Shown here: in pieces, positions 6,651 through 12,436 of the stretch | Position numbering within the stretch: position 1 is the stretch's first letter | Layout of the letters: the number at the start of each line of letters is the position of its first letter | NCBI GenBank assembly: GCA_910577605.1 | Contig: CAJTON010000025.1 | Coordinates: 28,644-45,582, forward strand | Direction of reading: 5' to 3' | Length of the DNA: 16,939 nucleotides | DNA from: an uncultured Butyrivibrio sp. | Lineage (GTDB): Bacteria > Bacillota > Clostridia > Lachnospirales > Lachnospiraceae | Notes under the pieces: generated by a model | Told to the model about the DNA's origin: nothing | The model's input: only the letters and a program-made list of their open reading frames with translations | Databases searched by the model: none | Translations under genes and position numbers: made by a program

Positions 6651-8033
6651 ATGAGATGTTACAAATGCAATAACGTACTTTCGGATAACGACTTCTGTCT
6701 TAAATGCGGCGCGGATGTTTCCGCTTACAAGCTGGTGGTCAGAGCCTCGAATTCATATTATAATATGGGACTGGCGAGGGTAAAGGTAAGAGATCTGTCG
6801 GGAGCGGTCCCCGCTCTCAGGACAAGCCTTGAGCTTAATAAAAACAATATAAAGGCGAGAAATCTTCTGGGGCTTGTATATTATGAAATGGGCGAAGTGG
6901 CGCGCGCGATTTCCGAGTGGGTCATAAGCATAAACTATAAGCCGGAGCGCAATATCGCGGAATCATATATACACAAGGTAAAAAGTAACCCTAACCGTCT
7001 TGAGGCGGTCAATCAGGCTGCGAAAAAATACAATTTTGCGCTTGAGAAGGCGAAAGAGGGCGGCGACGACGTGGCGCTTATACAGCTCAAAAAGATTGTC
7101 GCGAACCACCCCAAATTCATCAGGGCGCATCTTCTTCTCGCTCTTTTGTACATGAAAAAAGGCGACGACGACAAGGCGCTGAAGCTGATAGGCAGGGTAT
7201 TGAAAATAGACCGCAGCAACACGGTGGCGTTGAAATATCTTGACGAACTTACACACGCGTCGGGACAGACGCAGGCGGCGGAGGGAGGAACCGACAAGGG
7301 AAGGAAGAAGTCGAGGGAAACCGTGTCCGGAAATGACGTGATCCTGCCGCGCACCTCATACAAAGAACCGTCAAGCGGAGTTTTTACGGTAGTTTATATT
7401 CTGCTGGGAATTGTGATAGGCGTCGCGCTTGTGTGGTTTCTGGTGGTTCCCGCCAAGCTTCAGAGCGCGCAGCATGAGAACAATGAGGTGATAAAAAGCT
7501 ACAGCGAGCAGCTTGCCGGTTATTCGATAGACATTACCAAGCTCGAAAGCGAGAAGACAAGACTGGAAAAGCAGCTTAAAGCGGCGAATGAGGAGCTTGC
7601 GGAGCTTAAAGGCGACACAAGCGAGGCGGTAATGTACGCGAAGCTCATCGACGCGGTGAGCGCTTATGTGAATAACGATTTTGACGCGGCTGTTTTAGCC
7701 TTGGCGCAGATCGACGTTACGCAGCTGCCGTCGGACAAATCAAAATCCCTGTATACCACTATGGAGGAGAACTGCAACGGCGGGGCGGCTTCATATTATA
7801 TCGACGGCGTAAACGCGTATAACCGCAAGAATTATACGGACGCGGCGGCATATCTGGAGAAAGCCTTCAGGCTGGACGGTACGACCGTTGAAACTCCTTA
7901 CTATCTTGCCATGTCGTATCTTGAGCTGAACGACGCGCAAAAGGCGCAGACCTATATTGACATAATACACAATAACTTTGCCGACAGCGAGTATGCGGCG
8001 CGTCTTGACGAGTATCTTGCGTCAAAACAGTGA
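6651..8033 (+). CDS. Zinc-ribbon, TPR and membrane-anchored protein
   Basis: 460 residues. An N-terminal zinc ribbon (Cys3, Cys6, Cys16, Cys19) is followed by TPR-type helical repeats at about 35-100 and 120-200, a charged spacer (205-240), a single transmembrane helix (about 244-266), a coiled coil (about 285-322, rich in heptad Leu/Glu/Lys) and a second TPR block outside the membrane (about 325-460). The order places the ribbon and first TPRs in the cytoplasm and the coiled coil and second TPRs outside. That design suits a scaffold linking a cytoplasmic partner to an envelope process; no enzyme domain is seen. The start has GGAG 8 bases upstream. It is the last gene before a strong terminator and the spoIIA operon. 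It may belong to the cell envelope or sporulation; function unknown. Confidence 0.88.
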   Translation: MRCYKCNNVLSDNDFCLKCGADVSAYKLVVRASNSYYNMGLARVKVRDLSGAVPALRTSLELNKNNIKARNLLGLVYYEMGEVARAISEWVISINYKPERNIAESYIHKVKSNPNRLEAVNQAAKKYNFALEKAKEGGDDVALIQLKKIVANHPKFIRAHLLLALLYMKKGDDDKALKLIGRVLKIDRSNTVALKYLDELTHASGQTQAAEGGTDKGRKKSRETVSGNDVILPRTSYKEPSSGVFTVVYILLGIVIGVALVWFLVVPAKLQSAQHENNEVIKSYSEQLAGYSIDITKLESEKTRLEKQLKAANEELAELKGDTSEAVMYAKLIDAVSAYVNNDFDAAVLALAQIDVTQLPSDKSKSLYTTMEENCNGGAASYYIDGVNAYNRKNYTDAAAYLEKAFRLDGTTVETPYYLAMSYLELNDAQKAQTYIDIIHNNFADSEYAARLDEYLASKQ

Positions 8034-8034
8034 C

Positions 8035-8055
8035 GCGGACAAAATTTTGTACCGC
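8035..8055. promoter_or_regulatory. Palindrome with Spo0A-box-like arms upstream of spoIIA
   Basis: ACAAAATTTTGT (8039-8050) is a perfect 12-base palindrome, widened by GCGG (8035-8038) and CCGC (8052-8055) with one unpaired A. Each arm reads TTTTGT outward, the first half of a 0A box (TTTGTCGAA in Bacillus); one arm extends to TTTTGTC. It lies about 140-160 bases before spoIIAA. It could equally be a transcript-end hairpin, so the operator reading is tentative. Confidence 0.3.
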
Positions 8056-8105
8056 TCGGAGAAGCTTTCACTTTAAGATAAAACCTCACATACTGCAATT
8101 ATGTG

Positions 8106-8140
8106 GCGGAGCAGATTTTACGGAATTTGCTCCGCTTTTT
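8106..8140 (+). terminator. Strong intrinsic terminator closing the folC-TPR transcript
   Basis: GCGGAGCA (8106-8113) pairs with TGCTCCGC (8128-8135). The pairing continues inward through GATTT/GAATT with two G-U pairs to give a 13-base-pair stem capped by a TACG tetraloop of the stable UNCG class. TTTTT (8136-8140) follows directly. It insulates the spoIIA operon from upstream reading. Confidence 0.88.
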
Positions 8141-8145
8141 ATATC

Positions 8146-8176
8146 AAGGGAAATATGCCGTCTAAGCGGCGCGAAA
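8146..8176 (+). promoter_or_regulatory. Possible sigma-H-type promoter for spoIIA
   Basis: AAGGGAAAT (8146-8154) differs at one position from the Bacillus sigma-H -35 consensus RNAGGAWWT. The best -10-like bases are GCGAAA near 8171-8176, a poor match to RNNGAAT and 2-3 bases too far. spoIIA is sigma-H-dependent in Bacillus, and this is the only space between the terminator and spoIIAA, but the match is weak. Confidence 0.25.
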
Positions 8177-8196
8177 ACAATGAGAGGAGGATATGT

Positions 8197-8577
8197 ATGG
8201 AAAATATATGTACTGCTAAAGATAATATGATAATCGTCAGTCTTCAGGGCGACCTTGATCATCATGTGACTGAACAGATAAGGACGGAAATCGACGGAAT
8301 GGTGTCGCGGCAGAGAATCTTCACGATAGCCTTTGATTTCAGGAACGTAAGTTTTATGGACAGTTCGGGCATAGGTCTTATAATGGGGCGATATAAGCGT
8401 ATAAAGCCCGCGGGAGGCGAGATATATGTGTCTAATCTTAACTGCCGGATACAGCGTATTTTCGGTTTGAGCGGATTAAACGGCATAACAAAGCAAAGCC
8501 ACGAAATTGATTCCATTATCAACAATGAAATTCCGTCAGGACTGAATAAAAAGGAGGATACATATGAGCAGGATTAA
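8197..8577 (+). CDS. spoIIAA: Anti-sigma F factor antagonist SpoIIAA
   Basis: 126 residues of the STAS fold. Dephosphorylated SpoIIAA binds SpoIIAB in the forespore and frees sigma-F. The phosphorylation site lies in FMDSSGIG (53-60), with Ser57 matching Ser58 of Bacillus; GELDHH is seen here as GDLDHH (18-23). The start at 8197 is chosen because AGGAGG sits 8 bases upstream and the family begins here; the frame stays open up to 8101 but those residues are not conserved and include the terminator. The C-terminus is a little longer than in Bacillus and its last 14 bases overlap spoIIAB. Order spoIIAA-spoIIAB-sigF confirms the call. Expression is expected before and at septation under sigma-H and phosphorylated Spo0A, by analogy. 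Confidence 0.96.
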   Translation: MENICTAKDNMIIVSLQGDLDHHVTEQIRTEIDGMVSRQRIFTIAFDFRNVSFMDSSGIGLIMGRYKRIKPAGGEIYVSNLNCRIQRIFGLSGLNGITKQSHEIDSIINNEIPSGLNKKEDTYEQD

Positions 8578-8989
8578 GATAGAATTTGACGCCATATCCG
8601 AAAACGAAGGTCTTGCGAGAGTGTGTGTCGCGGCTTTCGCGGCGCGGCTCGACCCGACGCTTGAGGAAATAAACGATATAAAAACCGCAGTGTCCGAAGC
8701 AGTCACCAACAGCGTCATACACGGCTATGACGAGAAGGGCGGTCAGATAATTATGGAAGCGTCGATCGAAGGCCGCGAGCTTGAGGTCAGCATCACCGAC
8801 CGCGGAAGAGGAATTGAAAATGTGGAGCGCGCTATGGAGCCGTTTTATACAACAGGCTCGGAAAAAGAGCGCTCAGGCATGGGTTTTACCTTCATGGAGG
8901 TATTTATGGACGAGCTGACGGTGCAGTCAAAGCCGGGCGAGGGAACGGTCGTAAGAATGAAAAAAAGGATTGGTGAAACGGTTCTTTAA
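8564..8989 (+). CDS. spoIIAB: Anti-sigma F factor and serine kinase SpoIIAB
   Basis: 141 residues of the GHKL ATPase fold. It binds sigma-F and keeps it inactive, and phosphorylates SpoIIAA on serine. Visible: NEGLARVCVAAF (14-25), with Arg19 at the place of the sigma-F-contacting Arg20 of Bacillus; N-box EAVTNSVIHGY (45-55); G1 box DRGRGI (79-84); and SGMGFTFM (104-111) for the ATP lid and G2 region. Length is close to the 146 residues of Bacillus. The start overlaps the end of spoIIAA by 14 bases with AAGGAGG before it, which suggests translational coupling and matched amounts of the two partners. Confidence 0.97.
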   Translation: MSRIKIEFDAISENEGLARVCVAAFAARLDPTLEEINDIKTAVSEAVTNSVIHGYDEKGGQIIMEASIEGRELEVSITDRGRGIENVERAMEPFYTTGSEKERSGMGFTFMEVFMDELTVQSKPGEGTVVRMKKRIGETVL

Positions 8990-9003
8990 GCGGAGGTGTG
9001 ATT

Positions 9004-9729
9004 ATGGATCATACCAAAGAGCTTATAGAGCTGGCTCATTCCGGAAGCCGCGAAGCCAGGGATATGCTGGTTCTTGAAAATATGGGTCTGGTGTACAGCA
9101 TAGCCAGAAGGTTTCTCGGCAGGGGCTACGAGATGGAGGACATCACCCAGATAGGAACGATAGGGCTTATAAAGGCGATAGACAAATTCGACCTTGAACA
9201 GCCGGTCATGTTTTCAACCTATGCCGTACCTATGATCAGCGGGGAGATCAAAAGATTCATACGTGACGACGGAATGATAAAGGTTTCGCGCTCCATAAAG
9301 GAGAACGGATGGAAAATACGGCAGGCGTCGGAGCGCATGTCACAGCAGAAGGGCAGGGACGCGACAGTCGAGGAGATATCCGAGGAAACCGGAATCGGAG
9401 TGGAGGATATCGTCATAGCTATGGCTGCCGGCCGCGACGTCGAGTCGATATATCAGACCGTTTATCAGGGCGACGGCAACAAGATTTATGTTGTGGACAA
9501 GCTTGCCGCAGCGGCGGAGAGCGAAACGGGAGACGTCCTTATAAACCGCATGATGCTTGAGCAGATGCTTGACGATCTTGAGGATAACGAAAGGCTGCTT
9601 ATAACGATGCGTTATTTTGAGGACAAGACGCAGAGCGAGGTGGCGGCGAAGCTTGGAATATCGCAGGTACAGGTGTCGCGTCTTGAGAAAAAAATCCTTC
9701 TGCGCATGAGAAAATTAATGGAGGTGTGA
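9004..9729 (+). CDS. sigF: RNA polymerase sporulation sigma factor F
   Basis: 241 residues; the first forespore-specific sigma factor (SpoIIAC). Region 2 covers about 20-90, with the core-binding and -10 recognition helix FSTYAVPMISGEIKRFIRDD (70-89). Region 3 lies at about 92-150 and region 4 at about 185-240 with the -35 helix-turn-helix SEVAAKLGISQVQVSRLEKK (211-230). The ATG at 9004 is preferred over the in-frame GTG at 8998, because the GGAGG at 8992-8996 is 7 bases from the ATG but only 1 base from the GTG. It is 14 bases after spoIIAB. Its stop codon overlaps the -35 of the next candidate promoter. The sequence fits sigma-F better than sigma-G because of its place in the spoIIA operon. 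Confidence 0.96.
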   Translation: MDHTKELIELAHSGSREARDMLVLENMGLVYSIARRFLGRGYEMEDITQIGTIGLIKAIDKFDLEQPVMFSTYAVPMISGEIKRFIRDDGMIKVSRSIKENGWKIRQASERMSQQKGRDATVEEISEETGIGVEDIVIAMAAGRDVESIYQTVYQGDGNKIYVVDKLAAAAESETGDVLINRMMLEQMLDDLEDNERLLITMRYFEDKTQSEVAAKLGISQVQVSRLEKKILLRMRKLMEV

Positions 9730-9756
9730 ATAATATACCGTAAATGCAGGATACTA
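9728..9756 (+). promoter_or_regulatory. Candidate sigma-G promoter for spoVAA-spoVAB
   Basis: GAATA (9728-9732) and GATACTA (9750-9756) are 17 bases apart. The Bacillus sigma-G consensus is GHATR and CATnHTA at about this spacing; only the first base of the -10 differs. The -35 overlaps the TGA of sigF. spoVA is sigma-G-dependent in Bacillus. The same arrangement recurs at 11719-11747. Confidence 0.6.
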
Positions 9757-9794
9757 ACGTAAATTGTAAAAATCTGTGAAAGACGGTGACGCCT

Positions 9795-10418
9795 GTGAGT
9801 GAAACGGTATATATCAGCTTCAATAAAAATACGGAGGTGCATGAGCGTAAGGTAAAAATGAGCGACATCGCGTCCGTATGGTGCGCAAACGGCAGCATGG
9901 CGGCAAAGGTAAAAGCAATAACGGTGGTAAACGTACCCGACGTTAAAAGCCGGCGCTATGTTTTTACCGTTATGAAAATGGTCGAGCTTATCAAAAAAGA
10001 GTGTGAGGACGCGGAGATCAACAATATAGGAGTCCCTGAATTTGTCATTTCGTACAAGCAGGAAATAAAGCCGAACCCTTTTATACAATGGCTGAAGGTA
10101 GCGGCGGTGTCGCTTATAGTCTTTTTCGGCGGAGCCTTTGCAATTATGGCGTACGGAAACGATATAGACATAAATTCCGTTTTCGGCGCGGTGTGTGAAT
10201 TTGTGACCGGAGGGGATAAATGGCTCGTATGGATGCAGGCGGCTTACTGCATCGGGCTGACGGGAGGCATTATCGTATTTTATAATCATTTCGGACGCAG
10301 ACGCTATGAGAAGGATCCCACGCCGCTTGAGGTGGAAATGCGTCTTTATGAGGACGAGGTAAATACGGCGGTCATAAACGACAGCGTAAGGGAGGGCAAG
10401 GCAGAGGATGTGGATTAA
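9795..10418 (+). CDS. spoVAA: Stage V sporulation protein AA
   Basis: 207 residues from a GTG at 9795. A GTG 9 bases earlier (9786) is also possible; 9795 is preferred because it lines up with the start of Bacillus SpoVAA as I recall it, and GGTGA at 9785-9789 could serve as the ribosome site. SpoVAA is part of the SpoVA set that moves dipicolinic acid into the forespore and out on germination. A soluble N-terminal domain (about 1-95) is followed by two membrane helices (about 99-120 and 146-165) and the strongly conserved FYNHF (162-166) and DPTPLEVEM (174-182) motifs. It overlaps spoVAB by 11 bases. It directly follows sigF, as in Bacillus, with its own forespore-type promoter between. Confidence 0.93.
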   Translation: MSETVYISFNKNTEVHERKVKMSDIASVWCANGSMAAKVKAITVVNVPDVKSRRYVFTVMKMVELIKKECEDAEINNIGVPEFVISYKQEIKPNPFIQWLKVAAVSLIVFFGGAFAIMAYGNDIDINSVFGAVCEFVTGGDKWLVWMQAAYCIGLTGGIIVFYNHFGRRRYEKDPTPLEVEMRLYEDEVNTAVINDSVREGKAEDVD

Positions 10419-10836
10419 AGCGGCTCTTTTGATATTGTTCGCGCTTGGCGGCGGTGCGGCGACGGCAGGCGGCTATTTCGCTATTATCGCAACTGTCGGA
10501 GTTATAACGCGCTTTGCTCAGTACACCCATACGGCCGGGAAGATACGTTTTTACGAGCTTATGATAATATGTGGCGCGGCTCTGGGAAACGTCGCTTTTG
10601 TATTCATGCCTCCGGTTTCGTTTCCCGCGTGGCTGATCGTGCCAGCTGTGCTTTTCATGGGAGTGTTTACGGGCTGTTTTCTCGTGTCGTTAGCGGAGGC
10701 GCTCAAGGGCATACCGATATTTGTGCGCAGGGTAAAGCTGACTGTGGGGCTTTGCTGCATAATTGTTTTTTTTGCCTTGGGAAAGGGTCTGGGAGGGCTC
10801 TTTTATTTCCTTGCAAATTTAGCCTCCGGGGGTTGA
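10408..10836 (+). CDS. spoVAB: Stage V sporulation protein AB
   Basis: 142 residues, almost wholly hydrophobic, with about four membrane segments (5-32, 48-65, 72-97 and 110-135). GGGAATAGGYFA (14-24) near the N-terminus and the late loop ALKGIPIFVRRVK (98-110) match the SpoVAB family. Its role in dipicolinate movement is less clear than that of SpoVAC, AD and AE, and it is missing from some Clostridia. The start overlaps the end of spoVAA by 11 bases, so the two are translationally coupled. The gene that should follow, spoVAC, is instead separated from it by spo0A. There is no clear terminator after spoVAB, so reading into spo0A is possible. Confidence 0.9.
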   Translation: MWIKAALLILFALGGGAATAGGYFAIIATVGVITRFAQYTHTAGKIRFYELMIICGAALGNVAFVFMPPVSFPAWLIVPAVLFMGVFTGCFLVSLAEALKGIPIFVRRVKLTVGLCCIIVFFALGKGLGGLFYFLANLASGG

Positions 10837-10879
10837 AATTATAAAAAATTTAAGATATTTTTATTAGCGCCGATGTAAG

Positions 10880-10918
10880 TTGTATTTAATTCTGAATTAT
10901 GATATTATAGAAAAGAAT
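10880..10918 (+). promoter_or_regulatory. spo0A promoter: sigma-A type with possible overlapping sigma-H site
   Basis: TTGTAT (10880-10885) and TATTAT (10903-10908) are 17 bases apart, a good sigma-A promoter. AAAGAAT (10912-10918) fits the sigma-H -10 RNNGAAT fully, and TGAATT (10893-10898), 13 bases before it, is a partial sigma-H -35 (GGAWWT). In Bacillus spo0A has a vegetative sigma-A and a sporulation sigma-H promoter. The sigma-A reading is the stronger. Confidence 0.6.
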
Positions 10919-10941
10919 ACATAAGAGAAAGAGCTGAGAAT

Positions 10942-11724
10942 ATGAAGGATATACGGGTTGTGGTAGCGGATGACAGCGACATTACAAGAAATCTTATCAT
11001 CAATTTTCTGTCAAAGGAAGAGGATATAGAGCTTGTGAGCGCCGTGAAGGACGGCGAGGAGGCGATAATCGCAATTAAAGAATCTCATCCTGATATGGTC
11101 ATTCTTGATCTTGTTATGCCGAAGGTGGACGGCATCGGGGTGATGGAGGCGATAGCGCAGAGCGATGATTACGGCGGGGACAAGCCGGATTATATAGTGA
11201 TTTCCGCCGCAGGCAGCGAGGGGATAGTGGGAGAAGCTATACGCATGGGCGCTTCGTATTTTATTATGAAGCCGTTTAACGGCGATGCGCTTGTAAAGCG
11301 GATAAAACAGATTGCCGCGCGTCAGGCGGGAGCGCATTTGAATGCGGCGCGCGCGTCTTACGAGGATGATTTTCCGACTACTTACGCGCTTGTCGTGAAA
11401 CTTTTGAGAAAGCTAGGCGTGTCAATAAGAATGACGGGATATAAATATATACGGGACGCTATTATTTTTGCCATTAACGATCCTGATTCGCTTGCTTCGA
11501 TAACCAAAAGCATTTATCCCGAAATCGCCGGATCAAATCAGACTTCATCGGGTAATGTGGAGCGAAATATCCGCTACGTCATAGACGTAACATGGTCGGG
11601 CAGGAACGATCCGAAATATTCGGATACTTTCGACGAGGTGTTCGGCGGCGACGATACAAGACCTACCAACTCCAAGTTCATAAATTCCTGCTGCGAATGG
11701 GTTAATTCTTTTGCTCAGGAATAA
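10942..11724 (+). CDS. spo0A: Sporulation master regulator Spo0A
   Basis: 260 residues. The receiver domain (about 1-125) has the acidic pocket Asp10, Asp11, the phospho-acceptor Asp56 in VILDLVMP, Ser88 and Lys110. The C-terminal DNA-binding domain (about 145-258) has the Spo0A pattern: LGVSIRMTGYKYIRDAI (158-174), SITKSIYPEIA (186-196), VERNIRYVIDVTW (206-218) and RPTNSKFI (240-247). The recognition region keeps Val-Glu-Arg and Ile-Arg, but the usual Ser-Arg before it is Gly-Asn and the usual His is Tyr212, so DNA contacts may differ from Bacillus. The ribosome site is weak (AGAAAGAG). In most spore formers spo0A follows spoIVB; here it lies between spoVAB and spoVAC. Identity is firm; the place is unusual. 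Confidence 0.95.
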   Translation: MKDIRVVVADDSDITRNLIINFLSKEEDIELVSAVKDGEEAIIAIKESHPDMVILDLVMPKVDGIGVMEAIAQSDDYGGDKPDYIVISAAGSEGIVGEAIRMGASYFIMKPFNGDALVKRIKQIAARQAGAHLNAARASYEDDFPTTYALVVKLLRKLGVSIRMTGYKYIRDAIIFAINDPDSLASITKSIYPEIAGSNQTSSGNVERNIRYVIDVTWSGRNDPKYSDTFDEVFGGDDTRPTNSKFINSCCEWVNSFAQE

Positions 11725-11747
11725 ATGTAATTTTTTCATACATACTA
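11719..11747 (+). promoter_or_regulatory. Candidate sigma-G promoter for spoVAC
   Basis: GAATA (11719-11723) and CATACTA (11741-11747) are 17 bases apart; both elements match the Bacillus sigma-G consensus (GHATR, CATnHTA) fully. The -35 overlaps the last sense codon and stop of spo0A. It would give spoVAC forespore expression without depending on spo0A reading. Compare 9728-9756. Confidence 0.68.
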
Positions 11748-11799
11748 ATTCCATAACGGTTACAGCCGGAGAAAATTTGATTCTGAGAGGAAAATAAGT

Positions 11800-12258
11800 A
11801 TGGATGAAAAAGATAAAAAACAGTATAACAGATACGTTGAAAGCGTGACGCCGACGCACAATCTTTTTTTGCAGATGCTTAAAGCGTTTGTAGTGGGCGG
11901 CATTATCTGCCTCATAGGTCAGATAATATACAACTGCTGCACCTACTACTATCATCTCGATAAACAGAGCGCGTCCACATGGTGTTCGATTATCCTGATA
12001 TTTTTGTCTGTGCTGTTCACAGCCGTAGGTCTTTATCCAAAGATCACGAAATTCGGCGGCGCGGGAGCGCTCGTTCCTATAACCGGATTTGCCAATTCGG
12101 TCGCGGCAAGCGCTATAGAGTTCAAAAAAGAAGGCCAGATTTTCGGTGTCGGCGCCAAGATATTTACCATCGCCGGTCCGGTAATACTGTACGGAATATT
12201 TACAAGCTGGGTACTGGGTCTTGGCTATTGGATCGGAAAGTGCTTCGGAATATGGTGA
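11800..12258 (+). CDS. spoVAC: Stage V sporulation protein AC (dipicolinate channel)
   Basis: 152 residues with about four membrane segments (28-46, 60-79, 86-105 and 118-138). The conserved block GAGALVPITGFANSVAAS (87-104), followed by EFKKEGQIFGVGAKIFTIAG (107-126), is typical of SpoVAC. The protein is thought to form a mechanosensitive channel in the spore inner membrane that releases dipicolinic acid during germination, working with SpoVAD and SpoVAE. The start has AGAGG 11 bases upstream. Unusually neither spoVAD nor spoVAE follows: a strong terminator lies 47 bases after the stop and the next gene is convergent and unrelated. The partners must be elsewhere on the chromosome, or be absent. 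Confidence 0.95.
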   Translation: MDEKDKKQYNRYVESVTPTHNLFLQMLKAFVVGGIICLIGQIIYNCCTYYYHLDKQSASTWCSIILIFLSVLFTAVGLYPKITKFGGAGALVPITGFANSVAASAIEFKKEGQIFGVGAKIFTIAGPVILYGIFTSWVLGLGYWIGKCFGIW

Positions 12259-12304
12259 TAACAGAATATCCGGTCAATCACGAAATTGAACAAATAAAAT
12301 TTTA

Positions 12305-12335
12305 CTGTCGGCAGAGTTGTCTGCCGGCAGTTTTT
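12305..12335 (+). terminator. Intrinsic terminator of the spoVAC transcript
   Basis: CTGTCGGCAGA (12305-12315) pairs with TCTGCCGGCAG (12320-12330), an 11-base-pair stem with one G-U pair and a GTTG loop, followed at once by TTTTT (12331-12335). Confidence 0.9.
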
Positions 12336-12402
12336 ATGAATACATTATCTTCAATATCTGTCCAATTCATCAAACCATTGAACAGCCATAAATATTTCGT
12401 CA

Positions 12403-12429
12403 GATTATAAGAGAACCGTTCTCATAATC
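12403..12429. repeat. Inverted repeat between the convergent spoVAC and kinase genes
   Basis: GATTAT (12403-12408) pairs with ATAATC (12424-12429), and GAGAA (12411-12415) with TTCTC (12419-12423), with a two-base AA bulge. It ends 8 bases from the kinase stop. No T-tract follows on either strand, so it may protect a 3' end more than terminate. Confidence 0.5.
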
Positions 12430-12436
12430 TCACCGT

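Noticed and set aside
8030..8230. 66-codon plus-strand frame across the spoIIA upstream region
   Set aside because: It runs through the 13-base-pair terminator and out of frame into spoIIAA, and begins inside the TPR gene's last codons.
8998..9003. GTG at 8998 as the start of sigF
   Set aside because: The GGAGG ends one base before it, too close for initiation; the ATG at 9004 has proper spacing.
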